64,000 nucleotides of DNA. It comes from Paenibacillus eucommiae (lineage in GTDB: Bacteria; Bacillota; Bacilli; Paenibacillales; NBRC-103111). Made by a program: the position numbers and the translations under genes. The notes beneath the pieces are model-generated. The model ran no database searches and was not told the origin of the DNA. It was given only the letters and a program-made list of their open reading frames with translations. Below, one piece after another: positions 1 to 7,985 of this stretch (the first letter of the stretch is position 1; every line of letters begins with the position of its first letter). The DNA lies in NCBI RefSeq assembly GCF_017874215.1, contig NZ_JAGGLB010000023.1:116052-180051 (forward strand). The letters run 5' to 3'.

Positions 1-579
1 CAATGTAATAGGGTAGTTATAATTCTCCTCTATGTAGTAAACGGCTTGGTCCACCAGGTCGGGCTTGTAGTGACGAATTTCCCAATCCTGTTGTTGTCGC
101 AAAAGCTCGTATACGAATTGATAAAACAATCCTTTGACATGGAAGTGTTCAAGTTCCCCCTGTTTATTCCATTCCTGGCACATCTTTTGAACCTTGTCCA
201 GCAAGTTGATAGGATAGGATGGTGCAAAAACGTACTGCATTTGAAATGGATTGCTCGTTTCCATCAACTCCAACAGGGTATGACGAATGGGCAAAGACAT
301 CTTCGCTTTATAGAGAATTAAATAATATTCGAACTCATCCCCTACACGGTTGATGTCGATACATCCGCCTCTTCCGCTATGTAACACATGATAACGCTCC
401 AGTTCATGCATCTTGCCGTCCAATATTACACGCGCTTTGCCTCGAACCGAATAGAGAAAACTGCTTGCCGGCAAGCGGTAGGAACGAAGCTCTTCCCCTT
501 TATTCATCAGGGTATAACGTATATCTAACACTCGGATGGAGGCAGTTTTCCATAATCGCAAATGGTCATTCTGATTCAT
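1..579 (-). CDS. AraC-family regulator, N-terminal part (gene runs off the window)
   Basis: An open frame starts at ATG 579 on the minus strand (MNQNDHLRLWKTASIRVLDI) and stays open to the window edge, giving about 193 residues. It has the character of the effector-sensing half of AraC-type regulators: a beta-rich start followed by a helical region (residues about 120-190) leading toward the HTH domain, which begins near the edge (VDQAVYYIEENYNYPITL). The upstream region holds a Fur-type box at 673-687. That context fits siderophore-responsive AraC regulators of the B. subtilis Btr (YbbB) kind, which often carry a fused binding-protein domain, but the C-terminus is outside the window. The AraC assignment is fairly firm; the iron role is inference from the box. 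Confidence 0.7.
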   Translation of the reverse strand, partial: MNQNDHLRLWKTASIRVLDIRYTLMNKGEELRSYRLPASSFLYSVRGKARVILDGKMHELERYHVLHSGRGGCIDINRVGDEFEYYLILYKAKMSLPIRHTLLELMETSNPFQMQYVFAPSYPINLLDKVQKMCQEWNKQGELEHFHVKGLFYQFVYELLRQQQDWEIRHYKPDLVDQAVYYIEENYNYPITL

Positions 580-672
580 TGGACTCACGCAACCTTTACT
601 ATTGGTAGCAACGTCTATCGATTATTTGGCAAAACAGACGAGTTATCTAATCGGCTCCACCAACATTATATA

Positions 673-687
673 TGATAATCATTCTCG
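673..687. promoter_or_regulatory. Fur-box-like operator
   Basis: TGATAATCATTCTCG matches the Bacillus 7-1-7 Fur box TGATAATNATTATCA at 12 of the 14 defined positions. It lies about 95 bp upstream of the AraC-type gene at 579 and about 170 bp upstream of arsR at 856. Orientation and distance favour control of the AraC-type gene. Iron repression is inferred from known Fur sites. Confidence 0.6.
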
Positions 688-805
688 TTTGCAATTATGT
701 CAACGACCTCCTTACTTCCTCAATGTAACGATGACCAACTTCAAGTATCTGAAATATAAATATTCCGAATCCTACCTATTTACTTTTTAAAACAGACATG
801 ATATC

Positions 806-829
806 TTATTTCTACACATATAGAAATAA
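806..829. promoter_or_regulatory. Inverted-repeat operator upstream of the ArsR gene
   Basis: TTATTTCTA-N6-TAGAAATAA is a perfect 9-bp inverted repeat with a 6-bp spacer (CACATA), ending 26 bp before the arsR start codon. Nearly the same repeat is found at 1151-1172 before the MFS gene. The pairing of one unusual repeat with both genes makes it the likely ArsR operator, with autoregulation and joint control of the exporter. Confidence 0.75.
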
Positions 830-855
830 CGTGATTGGAAAAAGGTGAATTTACT

Positions 856-1137
856 ATGCTAGAAGAGATTGCGGACGTAAATCAAGCTGTTAAAGTATAC
901 AAAGCGCTAGGGGAGCCCACTCGAATCAAAATTGCTCTTCTTCTTACGGAGGAGAAAAATTTGTGCTGCTCCGATATTGGAGCTAAGCTGGAATCCGTGG
1001 CTGGTTCAACGCTTTCTCACCACTTGAAGCAATTGACGGAGTGCGGATTGCTTAATCTCCGCAAGGACGGCACGTATATCTACTACAGTGTAAACCGCGA
1101 AATGGCGCAAAAGTACGCGCCTTATTTGTTGGAGTAA
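856..1137 (+). CDS. ArsR/SmtB-family transcriptional repressor
   Basis: A 93-residue winged-helix repressor. ATG 856 is preferred over TTG 835 because AAAGGTGA sits 8 nt before it. The protein shows the ArsR pattern: ALGEPTRIKIALLL, then CSDIG, then the recognition helix STLSHHLKQLTECGLL and the wing RKDGTYIYYSVN. NLCCSDIG puts a Cys pair near the alpha-3 helix where ArsR/SmtB proteins often bind metal or sense thiols, but the classic ELCVCDL motif is not present, so the inducer cannot be named. Matching operators lie before this gene and before the MFS exporter 71 bp downstream, so the pair likely forms an inducible efflux switch. Confidence 0.85.
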   Translation: MLEEIADVNQAVKVYKALGEPTRIKIALLLTEEKNLCCSDIGAKLESVAGSTLSHHLKQLTECGLLNLRKDGTYIYYSVNREMAQKYAPYLLE

Positions 1138-1150
1138 TTTTTTTCACCTT

Positions 1151-1172
1151 TATTTCTATATATTTAGAAATA
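1151..1172. promoter_or_regulatory. Second copy of the ArsR operator, before the MFS gene
   Basis: TATTTCTA-N6-TAGAAATA is a perfect 8-bp inverted repeat with the same 6-bp spacer length as the site at 806-829. It falls between the arsR stop (1137) and the MFS start (1209), implying that the exporter has its own ArsR-controlled promoter here. Confidence 0.7.
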
Positions 1173-1208
1173 TAAAAACATCGGATTTGAGAGAGGAGCT
1201 TTACTGGT

Positions 1209-2405
1209 ATGTCGAACGTTTGGAAAATTTATATGCTGGCAATAATCAGCTTTTTAGTTGGGACGTCCGAGTTTATTATTGCGGGCATTTTAGATAAGGT
1301 GGCTGCAGACGTAGGCGTCTCGTTATCAGCCGCGGGTCAATTGATTACCGTGTTTTCGCTGGCTTATGCATTCGGTACCCCGATCCTCATGGCTGTCACG
1401 GCACGTATGGAGAGACGACAGCTGCTGCTCTATGCACTTGGTGTTTTTGCGGTAGGCAATTTGATTGCCGTCGCCTTGCCAGGCTTTGCGTTTTTATTAG
1501 TGTCACGGGTCGTTCTAGCACTTAGCACTGGCGTATTCGTCGTTACCGCATTGACAGTGGCTGCAAAGCTTGCTGCTCCAGGCAAACAAGGAAGTGCGAT
1601 TGCAACGCTCGTTATGGGCTTTAGTACTTCCTTGATCATTGGCGTGCCTCTCGGCAGGCTTGCAGCTTCTGCTTATGACTGGAAGCTAATTTTCGGGGGG
1701 ATTGGCCTTCTTGGTCTATTCGCTATATTCATCATTTTAATGACTATTCCCCGATCAGATGGTGAGGAGCCTGTACCCATTAGCAAGCAGCTCGCTCTAT
1801 TCAAGCAGCCAAAAATTGTGATCGCGTTAGCAGTTACCTTCATGTGGATCGGCGGTTACTCCATCGTCTACACCTATATTTCACCATACCTGCTGACTGT
1901 AACCAAGTTAAGCGAGCAGGGTGTGAGCATCGCTCTCTTCGCCTTTGGTATCGCCAGCTTGTTCGGCTCGAAGTTCGGGGGCTACAGCACCGATAAATGG
2001 GGAGCACCTCGTACGTTAGTTGGCGGGATGCTGTTCCATACGATTGCACTTGTACTGCTTTCACTAGCAGGGCACACGCCTTTCCTCGTGTTCCCACTAC
2101 TTATGTTTTGGGCATTCACAGCTTGGTCATCCGGCCCTACTCAGCAATATCATTTAATGACACTGGCTCCGGAGGCTTCCGGCATTATGCTTAGTCTGAA
2201 CAGCTCTGTGCTTCAACTGGGTATGGCAGCCGGTGCCGGACTTGGCGGTATCGTTGTTCAGCAAGCATCGCTTACCTCCATCAGTTGGATCGGAGCAACT
2301 GGCGTTATCCTTGCTGCCACGACAGCCGCCACCTTCTTCGGCATATCCCACATGCGCTCTCACAGAGAAGAAGTGAAAAGCAGCTTAGCTAAGTCAAGCG
2401 CGTAA
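1209..2405 (+). CDS. MFS transporter, DHA1-type efflux pump
   Basis: A 398-residue, 12-helix major facilitator. The N-terminus SFLVGTSEFIIAGILDKVA and the loop ARMERRQLLL are typical of DHA1 drug/metabolite exporters of the AraJ, PbuE and NepI kind. The start is supported by GAGAGGAGC upstream. It probably exports a small toxic compound by proton antiport across the cytoplasmic membrane; the substrate cannot be read from the sequence. It follows arsR and carries its own copy of the ArsR operator, so it is likely the main target of that repressor. Confidence 0.85.
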   Translation: MSNVWKIYMLAIISFLVGTSEFIIAGILDKVAADVGVSLSAAGQLITVFSLAYAFGTPILMAVTARMERRQLLLYALGVFAVGNLIAVALPGFAFLLVSRVVLALSTGVFVVTALTVAAKLAAPGKQGSAIATLVMGFSTSLIIGVPLGRLAASAYDWKLIFGGIGLLGLFAIFIILMTIPRSDGEEPVPISKQLALFKQPKIVIALAVTFMWIGGYSIVYTYISPYLLTVTKLSEQGVSIALFAFGIASLFGSKFGGYSTDKWGAPRTLVGGMLFHTIALVLLSLAGHTPFLVFPLLMFWAFTAWSSGPTQQYHLMTLAPEASGIMLSLNSSVLQLGMAAGAGLGGIVVQQASLTSISWIGATGVILAATTAATFFGISHMRSHREEVKSSLAKSSA

Positions 2406-2681
2406 ACCTAACAAGTTTAAAGAAAAACCCAGTATCACTGCTATTTGGCTTACGGAATACGCTGGTTCGGCTAACAACTTAATCACATGGTCGATTCTTT
2501 TTCTATTTATGAAATCCTGTAAATCTATATGTATATGTTTGGAAATCATATAAGGCGATAAACCGAGCTGCTCTGCCATATAGATCAATGTCAGCTTTGG
2601 CTTGTCAAGAGATAGCTCGCCAAGACTGTAATTCTGCTCGATATAACGAATATTTGTTCCGGAATAGTCAGGCTCCAGCAT
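2394..2681 (-). pseudogene. AraC-family regulator remnant
   Basis: About 95 residues remain of an AraC-type DNA-binding region. The segment with LGLSPYMISKHIHIDLQDF and RKRIDHVIKLLAE matches the first HTH of such regulators (LAKQLGISPRHLSQ-like), followed by the start of the second HTH (YSVSQIAVILGFS). The frame then runs into unrelated residues and stops before the conserved SxSYFxRxFK segment, and no sensor domain lies upstream. It overlaps the 3' end of the convergent MFS gene by 12 bp. A non-functional fragment is the simplest reading. Confidence 0.6.
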
Positions 2682-2741
2682 CCCAATCCAGTTATGATGA
2701 TACCGTAAAGCTCATAATAAAAAAATTTTAATGCGAACAAT

Positions 2742-2762
2742 TCCCCCAATTTATTTGGGGGA
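2742..2762 (-). terminator. Hairpin downstream of the small membrane-protein gene
   Basis: TCCCCCAA-N5-TTGGGGGA is a perfect 8-bp stem located 47 bp after the stop of the minus-strand gene at 2809. On the minus strand a T-rich tract follows only after about 15 nt, so termination is plausible but not classical. Confidence 0.4.
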
Positions 2763-2808
2763 TTATGGTCTGAAATTATAAGTTCAATCTCAAACCGTCT
2801 GTCCTATG

Positions 2809-3255
2809 TCAACAACTTTTTAACTTAAGGACGACATACTTGGTTAGCAAACCAACCCCTATACCTATTGGTACAAATAAAATAGGTAACCAAATAGGAC
2901 CCAATAAAATGCCGTAAAGTTTAAAACTTGATGAGTAGATTAATCCAACTGTCACAAAATAAGCTGTACAGACAAAAGGGAGAAATGAATACGGTGATTT
3001 TTCTCCTCCCGCATCTTTATAGGCATCCCACATAGCAAAGAAGTAAAGACAAGGATAAAACATTAACCACTGGTAATTTGCACGATGAACTGCCGTTTGA
3101 ATATCTCCGTTAAAACTTAAAAGAATCACTTGGTTAAAGTTTGATTGCACATTGATTAAAAGTTCCACCGCAATAAACAAAATCCCTTTGAAATACTTCC
3201 CATTGAGTATTTGGCCAAATCCAGGAAGGGCGATGCTCCATAAAAGTTTTTCCAT
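2809..3255 (-). CDS. Small multi-spanning membrane protein
   Basis: A 148-residue protein with four to five hydrophobic segments. The N-terminus SIALPGFGQILNGKYFKGI resembles the first helix of TM2-type small membrane proteins, in which a glycine-rich GFGQ...NGxYxKG turn is common. A GGAGG-like site precedes the ATG. It starts 17 bp after the stop of the DUF3231 gene, so the two are probably co-transcribed. No enzyme motif is visible, and function is unknown. Confidence 0.65.
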   Translation of the reverse strand: MEKLLWSIALPGFGQILNGKYFKGILFIAVELLINVQSNFNQVILLSFNGDIQTAVHRANYQWLMFYPCLYFFAMWDAYKDAGGEKSPYSFLPFVCTAYFVTVGLIYSSSFKLYGILLGPIWLPILFVPIGIGVGLLTKYVVLKLKSC

Positions 3256-3272
3256 TCCATGTCATGTCCTCC

Positions 3273-4277
3273 CTAAATATTTGCCAGAGCTTCTCTGTTT
3301 GGCGCCAGAGGAGGTTGTTCTAACCAACCATTTTCAATCATAATATTTGCTCCGTCTTCCGAATATAAACTTGATTCAGCCATCATGCGAGCAAACAGGG
3401 CTGCCAAATCTCGTCTATGAATGGTTCCTAACCCCATTCCATAATTGCCAATTCCATAAGAACCTAATATCAGTACATGAAGTAACATTAATCGATCCGA
3501 AAAAGGAGGCTCGGTTGTATCAAATACTTCCCCATCAAATGTAGAAGGAATAGAAATGTCTTCATCATTTAAAACATCAGTAACCTCTTTGTAAAACTTG
3601 TTGGAAATTTCCTTGCCTTTTTCAAAATAATTACGAATATCTTTAGATTTTGCAACTTGACTAAATCCCATTAACATTGCTTTTCCGAGCGCATTTTGTA
3701 GCGCAGTATGAAAAAGCTGCCTAATTTCAATAGCTGATAAAGGTCTTTTGTTACCAAAGAATCCAGTTAGAAAATTTTGTTTTTTTACAAAATCCACTTG
3801 TTTAGGTACTGGTATGAACGGTGGATAAGAATAAATACCTTTAGCAAGTAGTAATTCTGTTGCCTTTTGATCAACCATTTCCAAGTCATCTAGATGTTTT
3901 TTTAATAACTTCCTAACATCGTCTCGACTGGATTCTCCATAAGCAATTACAATTATTGTTAAAGCAAACTTCGCCATATTTTTAACGTAGTTTAACATGT
4001 ATACATCCGAAAATAATCGTGGCACATTGGGATTTATATCCTCAGAAGTAATACCACGTGGGATCGGGAAGTTTTCTTGTTTTAAAATTGACGTGATTCC
4101 ATTGACATGATCTTTGGATATTGTAAGGCAAATTTCATAAAACTCTTTTATATCATCATCTTGAATGTGATTAACAAAACAAATACACATATGGTGTACT
4201 AAAGATTCAAACAAGTAACCGCTCCAAAGGTGAGACGTTTCTGTAGAGGTTAATCTAATTTCAGCTGTGTTTTCCAC
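3273..4277 (-). CDS. DUF3231 family protein
   Basis: A 334-residue soluble protein made of two similar helical halves, each with the ferritin-like look of the Bacillales DUF3231 family (for example YLFESLVHHMCICFVNHIQD in the first half and QLFHTALQNALGKAMLMGF in the second). GTG 4277 is chosen because GGAGG lies 7 nt upstream; a longer frame starts at 4310 but would place that site inside the gene. The family occurs in several copies in spore formers and has no established biochemical role. It heads a two-gene unit with the membrane protein at 2809-3255. Base composition is more AT-rich than the housekeeping blocks, which fits an accessory region. Confidence 0.75.
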   Translation of the reverse strand: MENTAEIRLTSTETSHLWSGYLFESLVHHMCICFVNHIQDDDIKEFYEICLTISKDHVNGITSILKQENFPIPRGITSEDINPNVPRLFSDVYMLNYVKNMAKFALTIIVIAYGESSRDDVRKLLKKHLDDLEMVDQKATELLLAKGIYSYPPFIPVPKQVDFVKKQNFLTGFFGNKRPLSAIEIRQLFHTALQNALGKAMLMGFSQVAKSKDIRNYFEKGKEISNKFYKEVTDVLNDEDISIPSTFDGEVFDTTEPPFSDRLMLLHVLILGSYGIGNYGMGLGTIHRRDLAALFARMMAESSLYSEDGANIMIENGWLEQPPLAPNREALANI

Positions 4278-4461
4278 TATATATCCTCCATTTTTTAATG
4301 TTTTTATCACTTATATAGTATGTATAACTCGAACGTTATACATACATTATGCATTCCATTATTATGATCTTTTGATCGAGTAGGGTCGTACTAGTCATCG
4401 CGAGCGGGAGGGGTGACTTGTGCCGACGAAGAACTCGGCGCTCCGGCATACCCTGACGGCT

Positions 4462-4735
4462 TCACCGTTTCTTTTTACCGCAAGCTCTCTTGTGAGATTT
4501 TCTGCTGTCTCTGCTCTTCATACGAACGCACCGGTTCCCACTCTCCTTTTGTTTGGCCTTTCCGGTTTCCAGTGTCCCGTACTTCCGTGTAGAGTCGAAG
4601 GAGGTCGGCTTGAGCCTTCCTCCGTCCGCTCGTTCAAACGGATCGTGCAGTTTTCCCGCAATCCTATCGATCAACGGTTCGTGGTGGACCGTCCCAAAGA
4701 AATCCCGGAGATCCGCGTCCACGATCTATTCACAT
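4462..4735 (-). pseudogene. Group II intron reverse transcriptase remnant
   Basis: On the minus strand the residues DADLRDFFGTVHHEPLIDRI match the RT motif of group II intron maturases (DADIxxFFDxIxHExL). Homology stops about 20 residues later and the remaining residues look unrelated, so only a scrap survives. The flanking DNA (about 4380-4620) is GC-rich and unlike the AT-rich surroundings and could include leftover intron RNA sequence, but I could not recognise a complete domain V. It marks past mobile-element activity in this accessory stretch. Confidence 0.5.
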
Positions 4736-4899
4736 CCATCCATCCTCTCGCGGCACAAAGCTCAATTTCCTCTGTTTTCTTCAACTTCAAAAATCATAGA
4801 ATGCTTTCCGCACTTCTGGACCCTATCTGCCACAAGTATACTGGTTAATCTCCCCTGGACATGCTACACTAATTCTGATTTTATACGGGAGGAACAGCG

Positions 4900-5367
4900 A
4901 TGGAACGCAGTTATTATAAAAAGTGGTATCTGATTGTATCTTTTATACTCTCTTTATATCTCGTCCTTGTCACCATTCTAGGCTTCACTTCTGTTTCCAA
5001 AGAAATCAAAGCGCCGTTCGAAGCCGTGGCACACTATATCCTATGGTTTTTCATTATTGAGTTAGTTGTGCTGTTCTTTGCGGCCAAAGATATCCGAACG
5101 TTTTTCAAGGAACAATGGTTAAGTATATTAGCTGTGGGGACATCGTTTTCCATCACACAGTTTATGGAGGCAGTTGTCGGAATTGGTTCATTAACCGGGG
5201 TTAAAGCTCTAAAAGGATTGAAATCCTTGAAAACATTAAAATCACTCAAATCCATAAAATTGTTTAAAGCCACCAAAAGCGTCAAGGCAGCCAAATCGTA
5301 CAAAATTGGCAAAAAAGCTTCGAAAGCAGTGAAAGAAATGGAGATGCTGGAAAAAGAATCTCTTTAG
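4900..5367 (+). CDS. Voltage-sensor-domain-like membrane protein without a pore
   Basis: A 155-residue protein with GGGAGGAAC before its ATG. Three hydrophobic segments lie at about residues 10-30, 44-63 and 71-95. Between the second and third is an arrangement typical of voltage-gated channel S2-S3 (IIELVVLFFAAKDIRTFF then W near the next helix). Residues 102-138 then carry Lys at every third position, thirteen in a row (KALKGLKSLKTLKSLKSIK...), the spacing of an S4 voltage sensor but with Lys instead of the usual Arg and much longer. No S5-pore-S6 follows; the protein ends in a charged tail. It may be a free-standing voltage-sensor-like protein, a channel that lost its pore, or a membrane-anchored polycation. 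Function unknown. Confidence 0.65.
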   Translation: MERSYYKKWYLIVSFILSLYLVLVTILGFTSVSKEIKAPFEAVAHYILWFFIIELVVLFFAAKDIRTFFKEQWLSILAVGTSFSITQFMEAVVGIGSLTGVKALKGLKSLKTLKSLKSIKLFKATKSVKAAKSYKIGKKASKAVKEMEMLEKESL

Positions 5368-5383
5368 CAGGCGCGGCTACAAG

Positions 5384-5860
5384 AAATTCATACTTTTTCT
5401 ACGACGATCAAGGGATAGATGGCCCATTCTGGAACGCTTGCCCGAGGAGCATATGGCATGGAAGCCGCACGAGAAATCAATGACGGTTGGCGGGCTGGCA
5501 ACGCACCTGATCAACCTGCTGAACTGGCAAATCGCGATTTTTCAGTACCCTGAGTTCGATCTTTCTACCGAGCCGCAGCGGCGGGACGCTTTGGAAAGAC
5601 GCGTTCTTGAAGAGTTCGACGCAAACGTCGACAAGCTGGAAAAGCTGATCACCGAATGTGATGAGAAAACGCTCGGAGAGGAATGGACGCTGCGCCACGG
5701 TGACCACATCATCCTCCGCCAGCCGCGGGCAATTGCGTTCCGCACCTTCGGATTAAGCCACATGATCCACCACCGGGCCCAGCTCGGAGTGTACTTGCGG
5801 CTTCTCGATATTCCTGTGCCGGGCTTCTACGGTCCCTCTGCCGACGAGGAAACCCAATGA
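5384..5860 (+). pseudogene. DinB/YfiT-like family protein, 5'-truncated
   Basis: The residues ILERLPEEHMAWKPHEKSM, then THLINLLNW, and near the end HMIHHRAQLGVYLRLL are the hallmarks of DinB-like four-helix metalloproteins: the first two His-bearing segments and the final HHRAQ helix. The usual first helix with its start (about 20 residues) is missing. Upstream, the frame stays open into DNA that does not resemble the family and has no ATG with a ribosome binding site; TTG 5438 lacks one too. The likely cause is a deletion that joined the DinB body to the 3' flank of the gene before it. DinB-type proteins act in thiol or metal chemistry; this copy is probably not expressed. Confidence 0.65.
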
Positions 5861-6146
5861 ACTAAGTTGCTTGATTCAATACGCACCAAACAGTCGCAGG
5901 GCACTGGCATGACCGCCGGTACTCAGTGACTATTTGTATTGTCATCGAATGGACGCTCGCGTTCTTCAAAATGACAAACGATATGGTATGACAAAATGTC
6001 AACTCTAGGTTACGGCTTTCATTTCCCTTCCTTGGCCAAACGGATACCGCAAAACTATGCTATCGATGGAGCACGATCGAAGCCGCCGAAAGCGGCCTAA
6101 AACGCGCCAAATTTGTCCATGGACTAACAATAGATTCATGAAATGT

Positions 6147-6569
6147 TTAGATGGGAGACTGATCTGTTTTAACGGGAACGTGATTAAATACAATATCGTC
6201 GCGACGCAGCATTTCCGTAGGGGTCATGCCGGTACGCAAGCGAAAATCCCGAATAAAATGCGATTGGTCATAGTACCCGCAAGTCAATTCCGTCTCCTGA
6301 CCGTCACCCTCAGGCTTGCAGCGAAGATGGTCTACCGCCCGCTGGAAACGAATGACTCCGGCATATTGCTTTGGCGTCAAACCGGTTTCACGCTTGAACA
6401 GCTGAATGAACCATTCTGTGCTGAGGTTGGCCCTCTCTGCCACTCGCCTGGCATCAAGAAGACCTTTTGCCGAAAGACCGCGTGCTCGTTCTTGTCCAAA
6501 AACAAAAGGTGATTCAGCATGCCTTACCATATAGATCGTTATGTAAGCGCTTCCTCCCACCATTGTCAT
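6147..6569 (-). pseudogene. Chimeric ORF: histidine phosphatase start fused to AraC DNA-binding domain
   Basis: The first about 45 residues (ITIYMVRHAESPFVFGQERARGL) match the start of histidine phosphatases/phosphoglycerate-mutase-like proteins, including the RHxE catalytic motif. The frame then continues without a break into an AraC-type C-terminal region: WFIQLFKRETGLTPKQYAGV, then CGYYDQSHFIRDF and GMTPTEML. No natural protein is known to me with this order, and both parts are partial, so a deletion in frame between two former neighbours (both on the minus strand) is the best explanation. ATG 6569 has AGGGAGG just upstream, meaning that the chimera could still be translated. It would have no complete phosphatase core. 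Confidence 0.65.
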
Positions 6570-6819
6570 TCTTCCCTCCCTGATTATCAAATCCAGTCCC
6601 TATAAATGCTCTTGAAACTCAGCGGACGGACGAACGGGCCCGGTCGTATACATAAATCTCAAACCCCATTAACCACTTCCATATTTCCCCTATTAAACTA
6701 TTAAAAATTATTATATTTCCAACCCACGATTCACGCAATGAAAAGATTGGCTGCGCCATCATATACAACTTCCAAATTTTATGATATAATCAGCCATCCC
6801 ACCGTAAAGGAGTGTAAAC

Positions 6820-7194
6820 GTGATCGATTTCAAGAATGCATCCTTCATCAAGCTTCGCTTAGTCGATAATAATGCTTTTTCCACGCATATTAACCAATTA
6901 TTAATTACAGGAGAAAAAATCCTAGAAACCTACCAGAGCATCAGGGACGGGGTGGTATTCACGGATAAGCGAATTATTGCGATTAATGTACAGGGGATTA
7001 CCGGGAAAAAGAAGGATTTCACTTCTTTGCCCTATTCCAAGATTCAAGCCTATTCGGTGGAGACTGCCGGCACACTAGATCTGGACAGCGAACTGGAATT
7101 ATGGTTTTCAGGATTAGGCAAAGTGAAGTTTGAGTTCGTAGGCAACGCCAATGTTTCCGAGATATGCCGTTTCATTTCGGAAAGTGTACTGTGA
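6820..7194 (+). CDS. PH-domain (bPH) protein
   Basis: A 124-residue protein that is a single bacterial pleckstrin-homology domain of the YvbH/PF08000 type: LLITGEKILETYQSIRDGVV, then FTDKRIIAIN, PYSKIQAYSVETAG, LDLDSELELWFSG and a closing helix. The GTG start at 6820 is supported by AAAGGAG 7 nt upstream, and TATAAT at 6785-6790 could be its -10 element. The residues FTDKRIIAINVQGITGKKKDF are the conserved core of the family. Proteins of this kind are common in Bacillales; their role is unknown, with membrane stress suggested for some. It stands alone between degenerate genes. Confidence 0.8.
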   Translation: MIDFKNASFIKLRLVDNNAFSTHINQLLITGEKILETYQSIRDGVVFTDKRIIAINVQGITGKKKDFTSLPYSKIQAYSVETAGTLDLDSELELWFSGLGKVKFEFVGNANVSEICRFISESVL

Positions 7195-7341
7195 ACCAAA
7201 TGACCTGTTTAATAACTACGTTATTATCATAAATTAGAGAGCCGCCAACCAGATTACTGGCTGATGGCTCTGTTGACTTTTCCACAACTAGTCAGCTATT
7301 TCTAATTTGCCTTATCCATGGATTCTTGCATCACATTCTTT

Positions 7342-7733
7342 TTAGCCAGTCGGGCTTCCAAATGGTAGTTCTGTGATAGCCATCAGGTTACAAACAAGCG
7401 AAATACCTCCAAGCAGCCCTCCAAATAGATCCTCCAAGTCCCCAACTTCTGCTAAGCCGTTAACCATAACTCTACCATCAGGGGTAAGACGTACCTCTAA
7501 CCTATTTGGTATATCTGTTAATCGTTCTTTAAGATGAAGATACCGCTCTGTTAGAAAATGATAGCGCTGATTGGACGAACCCACCCAAGGACGGCTTGTA
7601 TTCAAACGCTCTTTCTGGAAAGGCCCATCAATGAGCAGGTCAGTAATTGCCAATAAGTCAAGATAATCTTGGTTTTTCGAACTTTGCAGCTTTTCAAGCA
7701 GGTACCTGTAAATACCATTACGGAAAGTCCTTT
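7342..7733 (-). pseudogene. Remnant of a radical-SAM activating-enzyme-like protein (NrdG-like)
   Basis: The frame YLDLLAITDLLIDGPFQKERL, RPWVGSSNQRYHFLTERY and RLEVRLTPDGRVMVNG resembles the C-terminal half of 4Fe-4S single-cluster activases related to NrdG, where LVDGPF and WxGSSNQR are conserved. Homology extends upstream beyond the first possible start (TTG 7653) to about 7733 and then ends. The N-terminal CxxxCxxC cluster motif is absent, so no radical-SAM chemistry is possible. No start codon with a ribosome binding site is seen. It is a decayed fragment. Confidence 0.55.
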
Positions 7734-7738
7734 TTAGG

Positions 7739-7768
7739 GTCTCAGCTCAATGCTGAGGCCCTTCTGTT
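7739..7768 (+). terminator. Candidate terminator hairpin
   Basis: GGGTCTCAGC-N5-GCTGAGGCCC forms a strong stem with one mismatch, followed by CTTCTGTTATTT on the plus strand. No intact plus-strand gene lies directly upstream, so its client is uncertain; it may belong to the lost gene partner of the remnant at 7342-7733. Confidence 0.3.
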
Positions 7769-7805
7769 ATTTATGAGGCGAATCGTGGATCAGAAATTCT
7801 AAAGT

Positions 7806-7985
7806 CTAGAAATCCATCCAGAAAAATTGAGAGACAGCCAGAACGAGCCCAATAACATTCACAACAATAAAAAACCACTTTTTGGCCCTGCGGCTTATGG
7901 GTTCAAGCCCTACTAAAAAATTCCAAACCAAAATTCCGTTTAGCACAACCATAATAATGAGAGCCAACCACCAATTAGCTGCCAC
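7806..7985 (-). CDS. Small membrane protein, 59 residues
   Basis: A short frame from GTG 7985 to TAG 7806 encodes about 59 residues: a first hydrophobic helix (NWWLALIIMVVLNGILVW), a short basic loop (EPISRRAKKWF) and a second helix (FIVVNVIGLVLAVSQFFW). GAGGAGG lies 11 nt before the GTG. Two helices, a basic inner loop and a good ribosome binding site speak for a real protein. No family is recognised. It sits alone between the remnant at 7342-7733 and the tmRNA gene. Confidence 0.5.
   Translation of the reverse strand: MAANWWLALIIMVVLNGILVWNFLVGLEPISRRAKKWFFIVVNVIGLVLAVSQFFWMDF

Noticed and set aside
4900..5367. The Lys-rich protein as a histone-like or low-complexity artefact
   Set aside because: The three preceding hydrophobic segments, a strong ribosome binding site and the strict three-residue period argue for a real membrane protein.
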